Assembly (NCBI GenBank): GCA_029224185.1
Contig: CM055205.1
Location: forward strand, 2,671,761-2,735,760
Direction: 5' to 3'
Origin: Karalla daura
Taxonomy: Eukaryota > Chordata > Actinopteri > Chaetodontiformes > Leiognathidae
Length of the DNA: 64,000 bases
The notes under the pieces were generated by a model. That model ran no database searches. It saw nothing but the letters and a program-made list of their open reading frames with translations, and was not told where the DNA came from. The position numbers were made by a program, and so were the translations under genes. Below are positions 11,995 to 23,900 of the stretch, one piece after another. Position 1 is the first letter of the stretch; each line of letters begins with the position of its first letter.

Positions 11995-12440
11995 ATCCAC
12001 TTCCGCAAAATTGGTAAAATTAGGCATAGGCACTTCACACAGCAGAACAGAATTTGCAGCTCATTCAGAACACGGCAGCTCATGTCCTGACAAAAACAAG
12101 GTAATCATCTCTCCAGTTCTGGCCTCTTTGCACAGGCTTCCTGTATCATTCAGGACTGAGTTCAAAATCCTTCTCCTTGTCTATAAAGCTCTTCATGGTC
12201 TGGTACCCTCTTATATTTCAGACCTGATAAAACCATATTACCCCACTTGGACACTGCATTCTCTGAAAGCAGACCCACTTGTGGCTCCAAGAATATCTAT
12301 AATCTCTGACTAGATTTGGAGCCAGGACCTTCAGCTACCACTACTCTCCTGTAGAACCATCTACCAGTCTCAGTCCAGGAGGCGGACACTCTCTACCTTC
12401 AAGAGTAGGGTTAAAAACCCTACTTTTTGACAAAGCCTAC
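11995..12440 (+). pseudogene. L2/Rex-like non-LTR retrotransposon C-terminal fragment
   Basis: The frame at 12011-12313 contains SPVLASLHRLPV, FKILLLVYKALHGLVPSYIS and DLIKPY, the highly recognisable C-terminal segment of fish L2-type reverse-transcriptase proteins. Downstream, in other frames, the sequence continues as a match to the same protein end until about 12430 (SRVKNPTF-like). It starts with the words TAAAATTAGGCAT that also begin the copy at 58385. Stop codons and the missing RT core show it is a relic. Confidence 0.8.
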
Positions 12441-13177
12441 AGTTATACTTAAATCCTAGATGAGCTGCCATAGGTAGTGCAAATATATGACAGCCACATG
12501 CCTTACAATTAAGGATTGTTATATCAGTAATATGTAATCTTGAAATGATTTTATATTTTGCTTACAAATAAAACTCAGTAAGAAATTACTAATGAATATT
12601 ATCTTATTAGCTGCTGCAGAAGATGGCCATGTTCTCATAACCTTGTGATATTAATAACCACCTACAGTAGTAACCTATTGTTTTAAGATGTGCAGGTTGA
12701 TAAGTGGAGTTACGCATTGATGATATATTGAGGAGTGAGTGACGTACTAAAACACAATAACAATCCCTAATATGGGTAAAATCACCGACGAAGGCTTCAT
12801 GGCAAGCCATAATATGGAGAAATCATCTGAGGACATAGGCCACAAGAGACCAAGGTGACCCTTAAGGACAGGTGAGACAGGATGTTCTGCTTCTGTCTCC
12901 AATTTTCAATTTTAGGTATCAGGCCCATGCTGTTGGAGAATGGAGTCAGATGTGGGGTAAAGAGCAACCAGCGAGCTGGCCAATCAGAGAACTCGTAGAT
13001 GGTGTAAACACAGCATGGACAAGACCTGTGCCAGTTAGGAGATAACAATACCCTGGAAGACAAAGATATGCAAATATTACAGCGTTGTGTACTATAAGAT
13101 TGGGACAGGGAGAGGTAACCACTGTCAGACATTGTAAACTGACAGACACTCTGGCAGTCACTCTGTAGAAGAACTTT
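12441..13177. other. No recognised feature
   Basis: AT-rich then mixed sequence. The minus-strand frame at 12797-13186 has no domain I recognise. Confidence 0.45.
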
Positions 13178-14090
13178 GGGCCTCATTCACCAATATCTTC
13201 TTAAGAATCTTCTTAGATTCTTTCGCAACTTGCTCTTAAGAAGATCCTTAAGAAAACCCTACGTCTGATTCATAAATGCTTTCGTAAGCCTCAGAAATGG
13301 TCGCAGCTGTGTTCTTACTTGATGAATGCCATTTCTTCTTAAGTTGAGAGGGCATGCCAGTTGAGTCTAATTAACATAGAATTAACATAGGTAACCACCC
13401 CATCAATGCCCATAAAAGGGCCTGTTAAAGAAACTGCAAGGCTGTGTGGACAGGAGCAAGTAAACAGCAACAAGCAAACAGAAACAAAACGGAGCAAACA
13501 GCAACAAAATGTCCAACACAAAGCAGAAAGCAGAAATCAGATGGAGCACAGCAGAAAAACTTAAACTTAGACTTAGAAAAGAAAAACTTGGACAACTTAA
13601 TTTAAACTTAAATCTAAATTGTACTTAAATTATATTCGGCAGCCTTAGTTTAAGCTATACCAGGACAAATAAAAAAGAAGCATGGGAGGCTATCAGACGT
13701 GCAGTGGACACAGGAGAAGGAAAAAGAAATGGTTTGGTCTGAAATCTGAAACAAAAAAAAATTGCAAAATTCCAACAGGAGGGAAACAGCAGATACCAAC
13801 CTGTCTGAGCTAGACCAGTGCATCAGAGCCATCATAGGGGAGTTTCCAAGTTACTTGATTAATGTTAAATCATAGCACATTTTATTTCTTAAAAAAATAC
13901 AAAGAAAATAAAAAAAATACAGAGAAAACACAACCATGGCAACATGTCAGCACTGATATGTGTGTAAGTATACTCCTGAGTGTTTATAGGATTTGTTCTT
14001 TTCCAAGAATAAAAACTAGATAAGAAGAAATTCATGAGTGCCACAATCTTCGTAAAATCTTTGTAAGTGGGACTTAAGAACAAATTTGGT
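13178..14090 (-). mobile_element. Internally deleted Harbinger element, right end truncated
   Basis: The left end GGGCCTCATTCACCAATATC is the same terminal repeat as the right end (reversed) of the element at 46006-48569. The next 250 bases and the last 150 bases also match that element in inverted orientation. The transposase is absent. Between about 13650 and 13835 the plus strand retains a broken remnant of the Myb/SANT gene (KKEAWEAIRRAVDTG, a frameshift, then NRYQ-like text with stops). The right end stops at about 14090, short of its terminal repeat, next to Gypsy-related sequence. It is a non-autonomous derivative that decayed after insertion. Confidence 0.85.
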
Positions 14091-14229
14091 TTGACCACCT
14101 GCAGGGCGAATGACTGTGCGCACTGGGTGGCAGTTGTGGGCAGGACCCCGACGGACCAATCCCTGGGCAACAAGTCTAGCTATGGGTACATGGAATGGCA
14201 CCTCGCCTCGGTGGTGGGGGGGTGGGGGG

Positions 14230-15150
14230 GAGGGTATAGTCGAGCGTTGAGCCTCTTAGCTGATCACAAGTATTCTAAATTCTTGTGATCAGTCCAGACT
14301 AGAAAAGGCTCTAACCACTGCCTCCACTCCTCCAACGCTAGTTTGACCACAAGCAGCTAGCCAATATCATAGTTCCTCTCAACTAGAGACAACTGCCGAG
14401 AGAAACACACGGGGGTGGAGCTTCTTATCATCTTTAGAAGGCTGAGAAAGGACAGCTCCTACTCCTTCATCTGAGGCCTCGACTTCAACAATGAACTGAA
14501 GCAACGGATCAGGCAGAATGAGAATGGGAGCAGACATGAACCAAGCCTTCAAGTCGCAGAAAGCTGACTCCGCCTCCTGCGACCATAGAAACCTTCTCTT
14601 AGACGAAGTCAACGCAGTGAGAGGAGCTGCTGCTCGACTGTAATTTCAGATAAACTGTCGGTAGAAGTTTGCAAACCCCAGAAATCTCTGAAGTTGCTTT
14701 CTATCAGTAGGACGAGGCCAACGGCTGACACCTTAGCAGGATCCACGCGAACTGCTCCCTGCTCAATAATGTTTCCCAAGAATGAGACAGACCTGACATG
14801 AAACATGTCGCATTTCTCAGCTTTAACAAATAGCGGGTTTCTGCAGCACCAGCTTCACATGATTAACATGTTCCTAATGAGTCTGAATATCGTCCAGGCA
14901 GATGAACACAAAGCGAGCAAATCTCTTAAAACCATGTATTCGTAGTGCGTCCGCAGGGTGCATTGAATGCTGTCTTCCACTCGTCCTCCTCACAAATCCG
15001 GACGAGATGATAAGCGTTACGTAGATCCAGTTTTGTGAAAAGAGTAGCTCGTTGAAGATCTCTAAGCTCAATGGCACAGTCATAACTTCTGTGGGGTGGA
15101 AGTGACGTAGCCTTTGCCTTGCTGAACACCGGAAAGTAGTCCTTGTTGTC
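14230..15150 (-). pseudogene. Ty3/Gypsy pol relic (RT to RNase H), minus strand
   Basis: Minus-strand pieces in several frames read, in pol order: FSKAKATSLPPHRSYDCAIE (RT entry), FTKLDLRNAYHLVRI with the first catalytic Asp region of RT, SFLGNIIEQGAVRVDPAKV (thumb/connection), SAFCDLKAWFMSAPILILPD and FIVEVEASDEGVGAVLSQ (RNase H-like start), then WLEPFLVWTDHK near 14300. These match the same regions of the full Gypsy element at 49988-56094. About 70 residues between CAIEL and the DLR block are deleted, and there are multiple frameshifts. Its upstream side is cut by the PIF-like element at 15203. No function remains. Confidence 0.88.
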
Positions 15151-15202
15151 CTCCGGCACCCCTCGAACGTCTTCAGTGGTCACAGGTTCCGGCTCTGAGA
15201 TA

Positions 15203-15956
15203 AGGTGCTTCCACATAGACCGCGGCAAGCGCAGGCGGCGGGCGGCAAACCCATTCATTGTGTATGTGGTTGCGCGGCGACCACATACACAATGCGCGCC
15301 GGTCGGCGCCTGCCGCTCTTGCGTGCCGTTGAGTGGCGTGCAAGAGTTGAGAAATGTTCAACTCGGGCGCTGCGCGCTGTGACGTCATCGCGGCGCGTCC
15401 AATAGGAGAGAGGTTGTTGGGTCACGAGCTCCAGAGGACTCCAGAACTATGGAGGGGCAGCTAATAAAGTTTCCCGATCTCTGGGACACAAGGTTTACTG
15501 GGCAGGCGGTTAAACTGCTCCCTGCTTAGCCTAAGTAGACCTCAAAACGGGCGTTATGGAGATGTAGCTCCCGGACCAGCCTGAGGTAGCTCTCAAAGCG
15601 GTCGTTACGGAGCTGTAGCTCCTGGACCAGCCCGAGGTAGCTCTCAAAGCGGTTGTTACGTAGCTGTAGCTCCCGGACCCAGTCTATATTCCCCCAGTTC
15701 CTGCCTTCCCATCAGAACTGGATGGACCCACATCCTCCTTTTCTGTGCTGCTCGTCTCCTCGTCTCCTTATTAGCACTATAGCCAGGGCTTAATACAACT
15801 TCTCACAAGATCGTGCTCAAATCAACTGCCAAATGTTGTTACTGGTAGCTTAGCAACCTTGCTGCCTTGCAACACGGCACAGCGGCAGCGCTGCGCCTGG
15901 CTGCGCTGTACCTGGCGCTGCGTGCCGCGCTTGCCGCGGTCTATGTGGAAGCACCT
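15203..15956. mobile_element. PIF/Harbinger-like deletion derivative
   Basis: The ends AGGTGCTTCCACATAGACCG and its reverse complement form about 30-bp inverted repeats with few or no mismatches. ATA flanks both sides (15200-15202, 15957-15959). A related copy starts at 33939 and is preceded by TTA. A 3-bp AT-rich duplication is the PIF/Harbinger habit. Inside, the minus strand of 15534-15680 repeats RELQLRNDRFESYL-like text, resembling the N-terminus of PIF-type transposases. On the plus strand an ATG at 15449 starts EGQLIKFPDLWDTR, resembling the start of a MADF/Myb partner protein. Both are only scraps. Superfamily is inferred; a hAT origin is less likely because no 8-bp duplication is seen. 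Confidence 0.65.
15534..15680. repeat. 51-bp tandem repeat, about 2.9 copies
   Basis: Units start at 15534, 15585 and 15636. The period is 17 codons and keeps one minus-strand frame open, so the repeat lies in former coding sequence of the PIF-like element. Confidence 0.85.
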
Positions 15957-15964
15957 ATAGGAGA

Positions 15965-16125
15965 GACTAAGGCTGCGTCTCAATTCTTCCCCTTACCCCT
16001 TCGCCTTACCCCTACCCCTCGGTTTTGCGCGTTCACGCGGGACCAAGGGGTGTCCCAATTCTAAATTCAACCACGGGGAAGGGGTAAGATGAAGGGCTAC
16101 ACACCCCTTGAAACCAAGGAAGATA
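15965..16125 (+). repeat. GGCTGCGTCTCAATTC-type repeat end
   Basis: It begins GGCTGCGTCTCAATTCTTCC and then shows repeated CCCTTACCCCT blocks, with an internal inverted echo (AAGGGGTGTCCCAATTC and GGGGAAGGGGTAAG). I have seen such subterminal structure at the ends of fish DNA transposons. The matching right end is not found. It may be the 5' end of the element that carries the Myb/SANT-type gene immediately downstream. Confidence 0.4.
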
Positions 16126-16172
16126 CCAACCACACTTGAAACCGAGGGCTACAAATTGAGACCGGCATCAGG

Positions 16173-17911
16173 ATGGCTTCAGCACGTCAACCGCTAAAGG
16201 AGTCCCATAAATGTAAGTATTTTATGCAGTTTATCATGATTTACAATTATGAAGCTCATGTTTTACGTTGCATTTGAACTGTCGTTGCGGTTTATTGTAG
16301 TAATGTGTGTTTAGCCAACGTTATCGGTGTCACGAAACTTTCACTTTAATAAGCTAGTTATTCGTGGAGCTGAGGTACCTGATAATCCATGACATGGCTC
16401 TTTTTATGAATGTTCGGTGTTTAGTCAATCTGCTATACAGCGCTTGCCTGTTTTTTAGCGTTAGACAGGGATGATTACGTGATTTCACGTTACTACGTAA
16501 TTCACTATGTTGTCCTTTATCCTCAAGTACGCCAGAAGAGACTCGGCATCTCATAAAATACCGGAGCAAACATGAAAAACAATTCATGAAATCTAAAGTA
16601 GCGTCCAAGCAACTGTGGGAGTGAGTATCCGTTAACGCATTGTTCAGTCACAACTGTCGTGCTGCCAGTGCGAGCTGCTGCCCGTGTGGCTTGGTTGCAA
16701 GTAATCATGAAAAAGAAATCCGTACTTGCTTTTTTTAATCTAACTCCGGCAGTTACGAGTGAAGACATTTGTCACTGTTATGTAAGAAAGTGTTTCATAG
16801 ATAATGTGCATTGCATTAGATATGACCCTTTCTGCTGCAGTCGACCACTTCTAAAAAGAGGTGTCCTGAAGAAAACCTTCTGTTCACACATCGACCTTTT
16901 GTTTGTGCTACAGAGGTGCCAAAGAGTCTCTGCAGCCAGGCTTGGCTCTATTGTTATTGTAATATCATCACTTGACTGTAAAGGCCGGCACAAGCGGCGC
17001 GGCGTGCTGCCTGCCCTGCTTCGACCATACTTTCCCGACCATTCTTCCGAGCTCTGTAATGTTCTTGGCCACCACAAGGGGGTGCACCAATCTATACACA
17101 GGCCTGTCCTGCCCCCCGGAGTACACAAAGAAGAACGAGATGTAAACAAGTCTTATCCTAGTATTCAGGCGACTTGTGTTGCCACCTGTCCCGGTTTTCA
17201 CGGACTGTACCAGGAAAAAAAAACATTAAATTCTCTCGGGACACTGAATGTCCCGGAAGAATCGTCCCTGAATGTTTGTATTTCTGTGTATTTGTCTGTA
17301 TCCTATGTGCGCAGATATGCCGTTAAATACAGTGCGCAGATGCCGCCGCTCGGTGGGTGCGCGCGGATGAAGCGCAGTCAATGTGTGTGTGTGTTTGAGC
17401 CACAGGTGACAACTCTATCAGCGACAGAAACGCTCCTCCCGCCCTAGTGTTTGTGCTATCTCATGCCGTGAGTTTGCACAGTGGAAACCGTCTTTGTACT
17501 CTGTCAGGGCTGGATTATAGAGGCGGGTGAAGAGGCGGACTTCCTTAAAAGTCTTTCGTCTGAAGGCTCTTCCTGGTTGTCGACGGGGTTTTAACCCCTG
17601 GACTCCGCCTACTGGTGTAGCCAGTTCGACAGGGCGCATGCACGACCGACGCGACCAAAGCCGCGAGGTCCCAACTTTTGAGCTGCACAAAACGGGCCTG
17701 GCTTCTTTAGGACATTGGGGTGCTCTCCACCTCTGACATCTTCATGTCAGGGCCCAGCATCTCAGCAGCGAACACCGCTAAATAGGGGTCAAACCCCATC
17801 CTGGAGTTCCTTGTTGAGGAGGCAGCCAGGGAACAAAAAAGGCATGAAGACAAAGAGGCAAAAACACAGAGGTTTTTAGACCCCTTTGAGAAAATGGTAG
17901 ACAAAATGTGA
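16173..17911 (+). pseudogene. Myb/SANT-like DNA-binding gene of transposon origin, exon remnants
   Basis: Three pieces suggest a split gene. First, ATG at 16173 (MASARQPLKESHK) runs into GTAAGT. Second, 16528-16620 reads PEETRHLIKYRSKHEKQF, KSKVASKQLWE, flanked by CAG-like AAG and GTGAGT; this resembles helices 1-2 of Myb/SANT-like domains found in Harbinger-type partner proteins and domesticated relatives. Third, 17711-17911, after TTCTTTAG, reads DIGVLSTSDIFMSGPS, one TAG (17783-17785), then LEFLVEEAAREQKRHEDK and FEKMVDKM before TGA, the charged C-terminal helix typical of that family. AATAAA follows at 18091. The middle of the DNA-binding domain is not found, and the exon 1/exon 2 phase does not fit simply. 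It is probably a dead transposon gene. A 262-codon open frame at 16659-17447 overlaps it without any domain. Confidence 0.55.
17186..17262. repeat. GTCCCGG-rich repeat relic
   Basis: It contains CTGTCCCGGTTTTCACGG and CGGGACACTGAATGTCCCGG. The same vocabulary occurs at 20984-21080 and 31612-31670. It lies inside the presumed Myb/SANT-type gene and may be what replaced its middle exon. Confidence 0.45.
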
Positions 17912-20900
17912 CAGTAGTTTTGAGTGTTTTTTTTGGGTGTTTTTTTTTTGTATTCATGTTAGTTTGTATTATGTCAGTATTGTACATTTTTTATACAGAT
18001 GTATATACATTTATATTTGTAAGCTTGTATCTTTAAAAATGTTTTTTTTAAATATGTATGTATATTTCTTATTCAGAGCTACAGCTCAGCAATAAATGTG
18101 CTACGTAAAGGCTGTTCTAGTTGTGCACCCCTTCAACAGTTACACTCAATACAAGTGTGATTTAAAAACATTGATTGCAAATAGTTGCAGAAATCCCACC
18201 CCAATACACTACAGTGAAAAATATATGCATAATATACGTGGAACAAAACAAACAGTATTTACAATTGTCATGAAAGCAAACAACACAATATCAATATACT
18301 GTTGCCTTGGGGAAATAGGACCTCCAGTTGATTTCAACTTCAGGCTCCTCATCGAACTACAAACAAAAGATGGGCACATTTGCATCTACCCTGCAGTACA
18401 TAGGTGGACAATCCGCCTAGCTCTATCTTAAAGTTACCTTAAATCAGGACAATGACTGAAGTATGATGGCATGCATTAATATCTACTCTAACAAGTACAC
18501 ATGTACAACTGCTATGCTTTTTATCTGAATAGGCTCATTAAAAAAAAATATGGAGTTCATATTTTTGTACTTTGGGTAGTTGACAATGGTTAATTGGTTC
18601 TCATCTCAACTTACAATGTGTTGTCCTCTTCTCATATGGTCCATGAGACCTGACCACGTAAAGGAAAAAAACTAATATTCCACTTTTTGATTGCGGCTTC
18701 TAGTGGTAGTAAAACAAGTAAACATGTAAATCAAGTTGTAGGTATTCATAATATTAAAATTAAAATTAATTATTATATAAAAATATACGACTGTGTACTG
18801 TGTGTACAAAGGACTGCAAAAATTTGTATTTTGATCTCTTTATATAATCAGGTCTATAATCAGGTAAGTCCAAGTTCCACTGTACTCAACAAACACATGG
18901 CTGAACACTGAAGGGCTGAATCCTGAGGTATAGACTAAGCATGGCACACTCTTCTGTAAGACAAAGGAAATTTCACCATGTCTTACATTTAAGGTAGGTA
19001 AACCTTTGATCAGGGTCAAATAACTTCCTTCAATCAACGGTGAAGTCATTGAAATATTAGTTGTGCATTGTAATGATGTGCTTGCTGAGCTGAACTAGTA
19101 CAGGAGGAGGCGAGCAGTGATAGTACATGAATCTACAGTATGGACGAGAGTAGACAATCGATTTAAGGATTTTGTGTTTTTCTCTGCATGACACTAGTAA
19201 GCCAGCCTATGTGGGGAAAAAATTGACAGATATGAACACAGTGAGAATCTCACTATCTAAAGCTGATGACTAGCTGATACAACCAGCTGAAAACAGCCCG
19301 CTGAGTTCTCTTTCTGTGCTTGAACAACTGAATGAAGCCTTTGAACCTCTTCACAGTGATAGGAGCTGAATGCTCTATCAATGGTACCATGCTGGAAACA
19401 AGCTACTGGCCCAAGACTCCAGATAAACATATGAGAGGCACTGGCTGTCGTCAACAGGCACATTCATAGGCAGACAATAGGGCTCTGATCAGAACAATGA
19501 TTACCCAAGCCCTCTGCTATCCTGTCATTGACAGCCCACTTTTTCCATTCCTATCATTTTAATTAATTCTGTGATATTTCCAAAGTCTGGGCTGTATAGA
19601 ACCCTAATTAGAAACCTCATCAAAAGATGTACAAGCCACACAATTTAAGCTGCATCTGGCATGAGACACTGCACTTTCAGCTTCCTCCTCCACCCCCAAT
19701 TACTTCCTTTTCTTCTTGATACACAACTGTGTCGATAGCCACAAAGAGTTCTCCCGGTCACTCTGACTGTACCTGTATTTGTGCATGTTCTTTTATTTCT
19801 CCCCAAGAGCTAAAATCATTTTTTCAACTGGTTTACTGTTGTGTACCGATAACCATATCATTGACTTTAATCAGCCATCCATCAAAGTGACAACGCTCTG
19901 AGAATAAAGGTTTTCAGGCACTGGTTAATTAGTCTGCCCACTCCTGTCTGCCTGCACTGCTCAATCATGGAGTAAATAAAGGCAGTCAAGAATGTAATGG
20001 TTTGTTTTCTGTGCCGATTGGGGGGAAAAAGCACATTTTCCTCACAAGGAGTTGTTAAAATTGCCCTTTTCATTTTCATTTGAAAAGGTATCTCATACAG
20101 CAAATGAGACAGTAATGTACACAAATGTCACTTATCAGAGTAATTTGTTTGTTTTTTACTTCCACATGTAACAATAGCAATAATCTTAAAACAAATGTTG
20201 TTGGTTATTGTTATCGGTCGTACTTACATGAGAACATTCAGAATCGGCAGTAAAAGTCAGTAACTTGACCTAAATTTAAGTCAAAATAAAGTGTAAAGAA
20301 ATGATTTTATAGCCATTATAACAGACAGCAGGAGAGCATAATGACTTTTTTATGCAGCATAATTACTAAATGAGCAGCAATTCCCTCAGGAAATATTGTG
20401 CTCCATTTTGTCATTGATTGTAGTATGTTTAATCTATATTTGGAGGCGGAAAGCCTGTTTACTTGCCTGTAGTAATATGAAAATGTGCATGTGCTAACTC
20501 CGTAGCTTTAACGTCCCTGAGAATGCACAAATTCAGTGCAATTGTGTGCAAGAGATTCCTGAATATACTTTGTCATCTTTTAAGATAGATTTATAGATAT
20601 TTACATGGAATAACAATAATTTTCAGATGTCAGCAAGCTATCGTCATTTTACTTGTTCATTCTGTTCTTAGGTTGATATGCAGAGTCTTAATCAGATGAC
20701 TCAAAAAGATAACCCCCCACATAATACTTCTAGATCAGACTGGCCATGCGACTTTCCCGCAAATATGACCAATCATTTGCAAGGTCCTGAGCTGACGTCA
20801 ACGCACTACCTTCCACCTTTCCGTGTTTTCAATATTAAGCAATATGTGCACGGCCATCCCGGGTCTGTGTAATGATGAAATAAGCCGAAATCAACAGGAG

Positions 20901-20983
20901 GCCTTCACTGATGACGTCATCACTTATCGCTGCCTGGCACATTACTTCCTCAGCGTCTCTCACTCTCTCTCTGCGCTCCCATT
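17912..20983. other. No recognised feature
   Basis: Mostly unique AT-rich DNA with a poly(T) patch at 17927-17950 and AATAAA at 18091. The 111-residue frame at 18096-18431 has no domain I recognise on either strand. The base composition and lack of repeats from about 19.0 to 20.6 kb would suit non-coding single-copy DNA. Confidence 0.4.
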
Positions 20984-21080
20984 TAAAGTCTGGGACATTT
21001 TCGGGGACAGCTTAAACCGGGGACAGGGAGGATGAATTGGGGACTGTCCCCGGAAATCTGGGACATCTGGTCACCCTAGG
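20984..21080. repeat. Dispersed repeat ending GGACATCTGGTCACCCTAG
   Basis: GGGACATTTTCGGGGACAGC, GGGGACTGTCCCCGG and the end GGGACATCTGGTCACCCTAG are the hallmarks of a widespread vertebrate interspersed repeat whose end reads AGGGTGACCAGA on the other strand. Partial relatives lie at 17186-17262 and 31612-31670. Confidence 0.55.
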
Positions 21081-23375
21081 ATACCGGCACTAAGGACCAT
21101 ATCCCAGTGACCTTGAATTAATTTTCTAGGAATAACTTTATATTTAAAATATTACTTAATTTTGATTACAAAAAGGAAAAATCGCAGCTATTTAACTTTC
21201 ACTTCCTCCTGCAATGTAATCACGACAAAAACCTAAAAAGCACTGCAACTTTCATCGCAATTTTTCAGATTCATTGTCAGTTAAGCTCCCAATAATCAAC
21301 ACACCGTCAACGAGATCCATCCTTTTTGACGAAAAAAAAATCTGGCTGCAGTGGGTGACACAAGTCACGCACACACACTCACACACTTGTGTTTTTTTAC
21401 CTAATCTTTTCCTACTGCTTTGCGTCCAAGTCATGTGACTTTCAAACTCTGGGCCGTGAGAACAAAAAACATGGTGGACCTTTCTCGCATTTGTAACAGA
21501 AAAGTCAATATTTTCAGTTAGTTTCTGCATAAAAATGTGTTTTGATTACATTTCTAGTGAGAAACATATTTTATTTGCATGCTTTTCATGTTTTATTTTT
21601 CATGCTAGTTTCATGCTTCTCTCCTTCCCACTCTCAGTGATGGTGAACCACATTGGTAGATAAAAAGGCTGTGTGTTAGCTCTATATGGGCAATTTCACT
21701 TTTTCCCATAAGAATGAATGGGAAAAACAGAACCCCTCAAACAAAAATCCGCTACGTCGGCATACTTTGAGGTAGAAACTTCATTGTAATTTCAAACATT
21801 CAATAAACTTGTGGTGTGTTTGTGTACCGACTTGCATGTTGATAGGTTGTATCGTTTTTCAGCAGCACCTTCTCAAAGCACATTTGGTCAAGTACCTGCT
21901 CCTATGTCTACTCTGCTGAGTGTCCTGCTGCAGCAGGCTGACAGATGACCTCATACAGACACACAAACACTTCATGCACACACACACACACACACTCAGT
22001 CTCTCTCTCTCCGAGTAGCTGGGACAGCAAATACAGTGTTGGGCAGTCCAGGTACTAGTATCTGGTGAGGGCCCGATACCGCAACTAGTGACTCAATGAC
22101 GGGCACACATCCCGGAGAACTCTCTAAATTTTCTAGTTAAACATTTACAAAGGAAAAAAAAAAATAGGGGAAAGATTTATTGTGATAAATAAATTTGTTT
22201 TTCATACTTGCATTCCTGTCTGTGTGTTTTTGCTTACTATCCTCCTGAGTGGGCCTAAGGTGTGTGATGCTTGTGTGACTGTTTACTTAACAATTGGCTC
22301 ATTTCAAGTGGCAGTTATAATAGTGCACTGCTATGCTACATATGTAAACAACCACCAGCGATGTACCATGGCGGCTGCTGCCCAGGCTCACCAAGCATAC
22401 ACTGACCTTCAGTTCTAAGGACACAAGGCATCTGTACCACATCGGAAACAAATTAGACAGCATGCAAAACTAATATAGTAGGTTTCTTACCTGGGTCTTG
22501 TACAGGACACTTACCTGTAGTCCACCCTGAGACGAGTAAGGTGACTGAATCACCACTTGTTCACCACAGGCCTTCTAAGCTGGGTTGTCCCATTTTCATG
22601 AATCTGTCAGCAAAGAGCAACTCAGAAGCCTTGATTGCATTTTACCTCCTGGACCCATGTAGTACACATATTATACACTGAGAAGTTATTACATGACGTG
22701 TCAGGCTGTTTGACAGACTGTTTGACTGCTGGATTCCAGCAACTATTTGAAGTAGCTGTCTGAATACAGAGGTGTTCCTTAGTGGAAATAACTGATGTAA
22801 TTCAGCAAGACAAATGTCACATACACAGAGCTGTCTCAGTTATCAGTGTGTGGCCCATGAACTGTAACACATGTGCTACCCTCTGCCCTCCAGCTCTGAG
22901 TAAAATCAACCACTGAATCAAAGCCACACAGATCTGATCAAGCAGATGACCCCTGTAATGACTATTTAGTGAGATGGAGCATGAATTGATGGTCGCACAC
23001 AAATCAAATTAAAATGTCAACATATTCAATTGTAATGGTTGTTCAAAGTAAACATGTAGGCAAAGTGATATTAGGAAAATGTGATTTTTTTTCCTGCATT
23101 CACTTTTCTCAAGGTAAATGCATTGAACTGGCAAATGTCGCAGGTCATTTCAACGTCTGTGAATTTTTAAGTTACATTGATTGTATTGTGAACTTTTGCT
23201 GACAACAGGGTTCCAAACAAGCCTTTTCAAAAAATCAAAATTGTATCACGTGGAAGCCACTTCCCCTCTGCAACAACTGATGTTGTATAGCTGTCCATGA
23301 ATCAAACAGATATATTGTTTCATTCATTCATTGTGTTACCAGCTTAGTTCATTCATTGCGGCCTCCGTCCCAGCC
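21081..23375. other. No gene; CA microsatellites
   Basis: (CA)n tracts lie at about 21367-21388 and 21979-21997, followed by a (TC)n patch. Nothing else is recognised. Frames at 22182-22418 and 23014-23202 show no domain. Confidence 0.45.
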
Positions 23376-23900
23376 ATGGGACACTGGACCAGCTCCATAG
23401 CCTCCACAGGGTGCTCGAGGATTCATGGGAGTTTGCCAACCAGTCCACATGTGTTTTGTGGACTTGGAGAAAGCTTTCGACCGTGTCCCTCGTGGTGTTC
23501 TGTGGGGGGTACTCCGGGAGTACGGGGTCGGGGGCCCTCTACTGAGGGCCGTGCAGTCCCTGTATGACTAGTGCAGGAGCTTGGTTCATATTTCAAGCAG
23601 TATTTCTGACCTGTTCCCAGTGCATGTAGGCCTCCGACAGGACTGCCCTTTGTCAACGGTCATTATTTTTATGGGCAGAATTTCTAGGTGCAGCGGGGGG
23701 CCCAGAGGGGGTCCGGTTTGGGAGTCATGGGATTTAATCTCTGCTCTTTGCAGATGATGTTGTCTTATTGACTCCTTCGAGCCAGGACCTACACAGGGTT
23801 CTGTGTGGCCAGGACCCCACACAGCATACACTGGGACGGTTTGCAGCTGAGTTTGAAGCTGCTGGGATGAGAATGTGCACCTCCAAATCCTTTGGGCAGC
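23376..23900 (+). pseudogene. LINE reverse-transcriptase fragment
   Basis: Across three frames the plus strand encodes, in order, a TLDQLHRVLE-like block, CFVDLEKAFDRVPRGVLWG and LREYGVGGPLLRAVQSLYD (stop TAG at about 23569), a DLFPVHVGLRQDCPLS-like block, then LLFADDVVLLTPSSQDL with the catalytic FADD box near 23745, and LGRFAAEFEAAGMRMCTSKS. This is the palm of a non-LTR reverse transcriptase of a type abundant in fish. Frameshifts, the stop and the missing endonuclease and tail show it is dead. Clade not resolved. Confidence 0.85.

Noticed and set aside
16659..17447. 262-codon open frame
   Set aside because: No domain. It crosses presumed introns and a GTCCCGG repeat, and cysteine/leucine-rich composition suggests chance.
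18096..18431. 111-codon frame downstream of the Myb/SANT-type gene, possibly a transposase exon
   Set aside because: No DDE-type motif in any frame on either strand.
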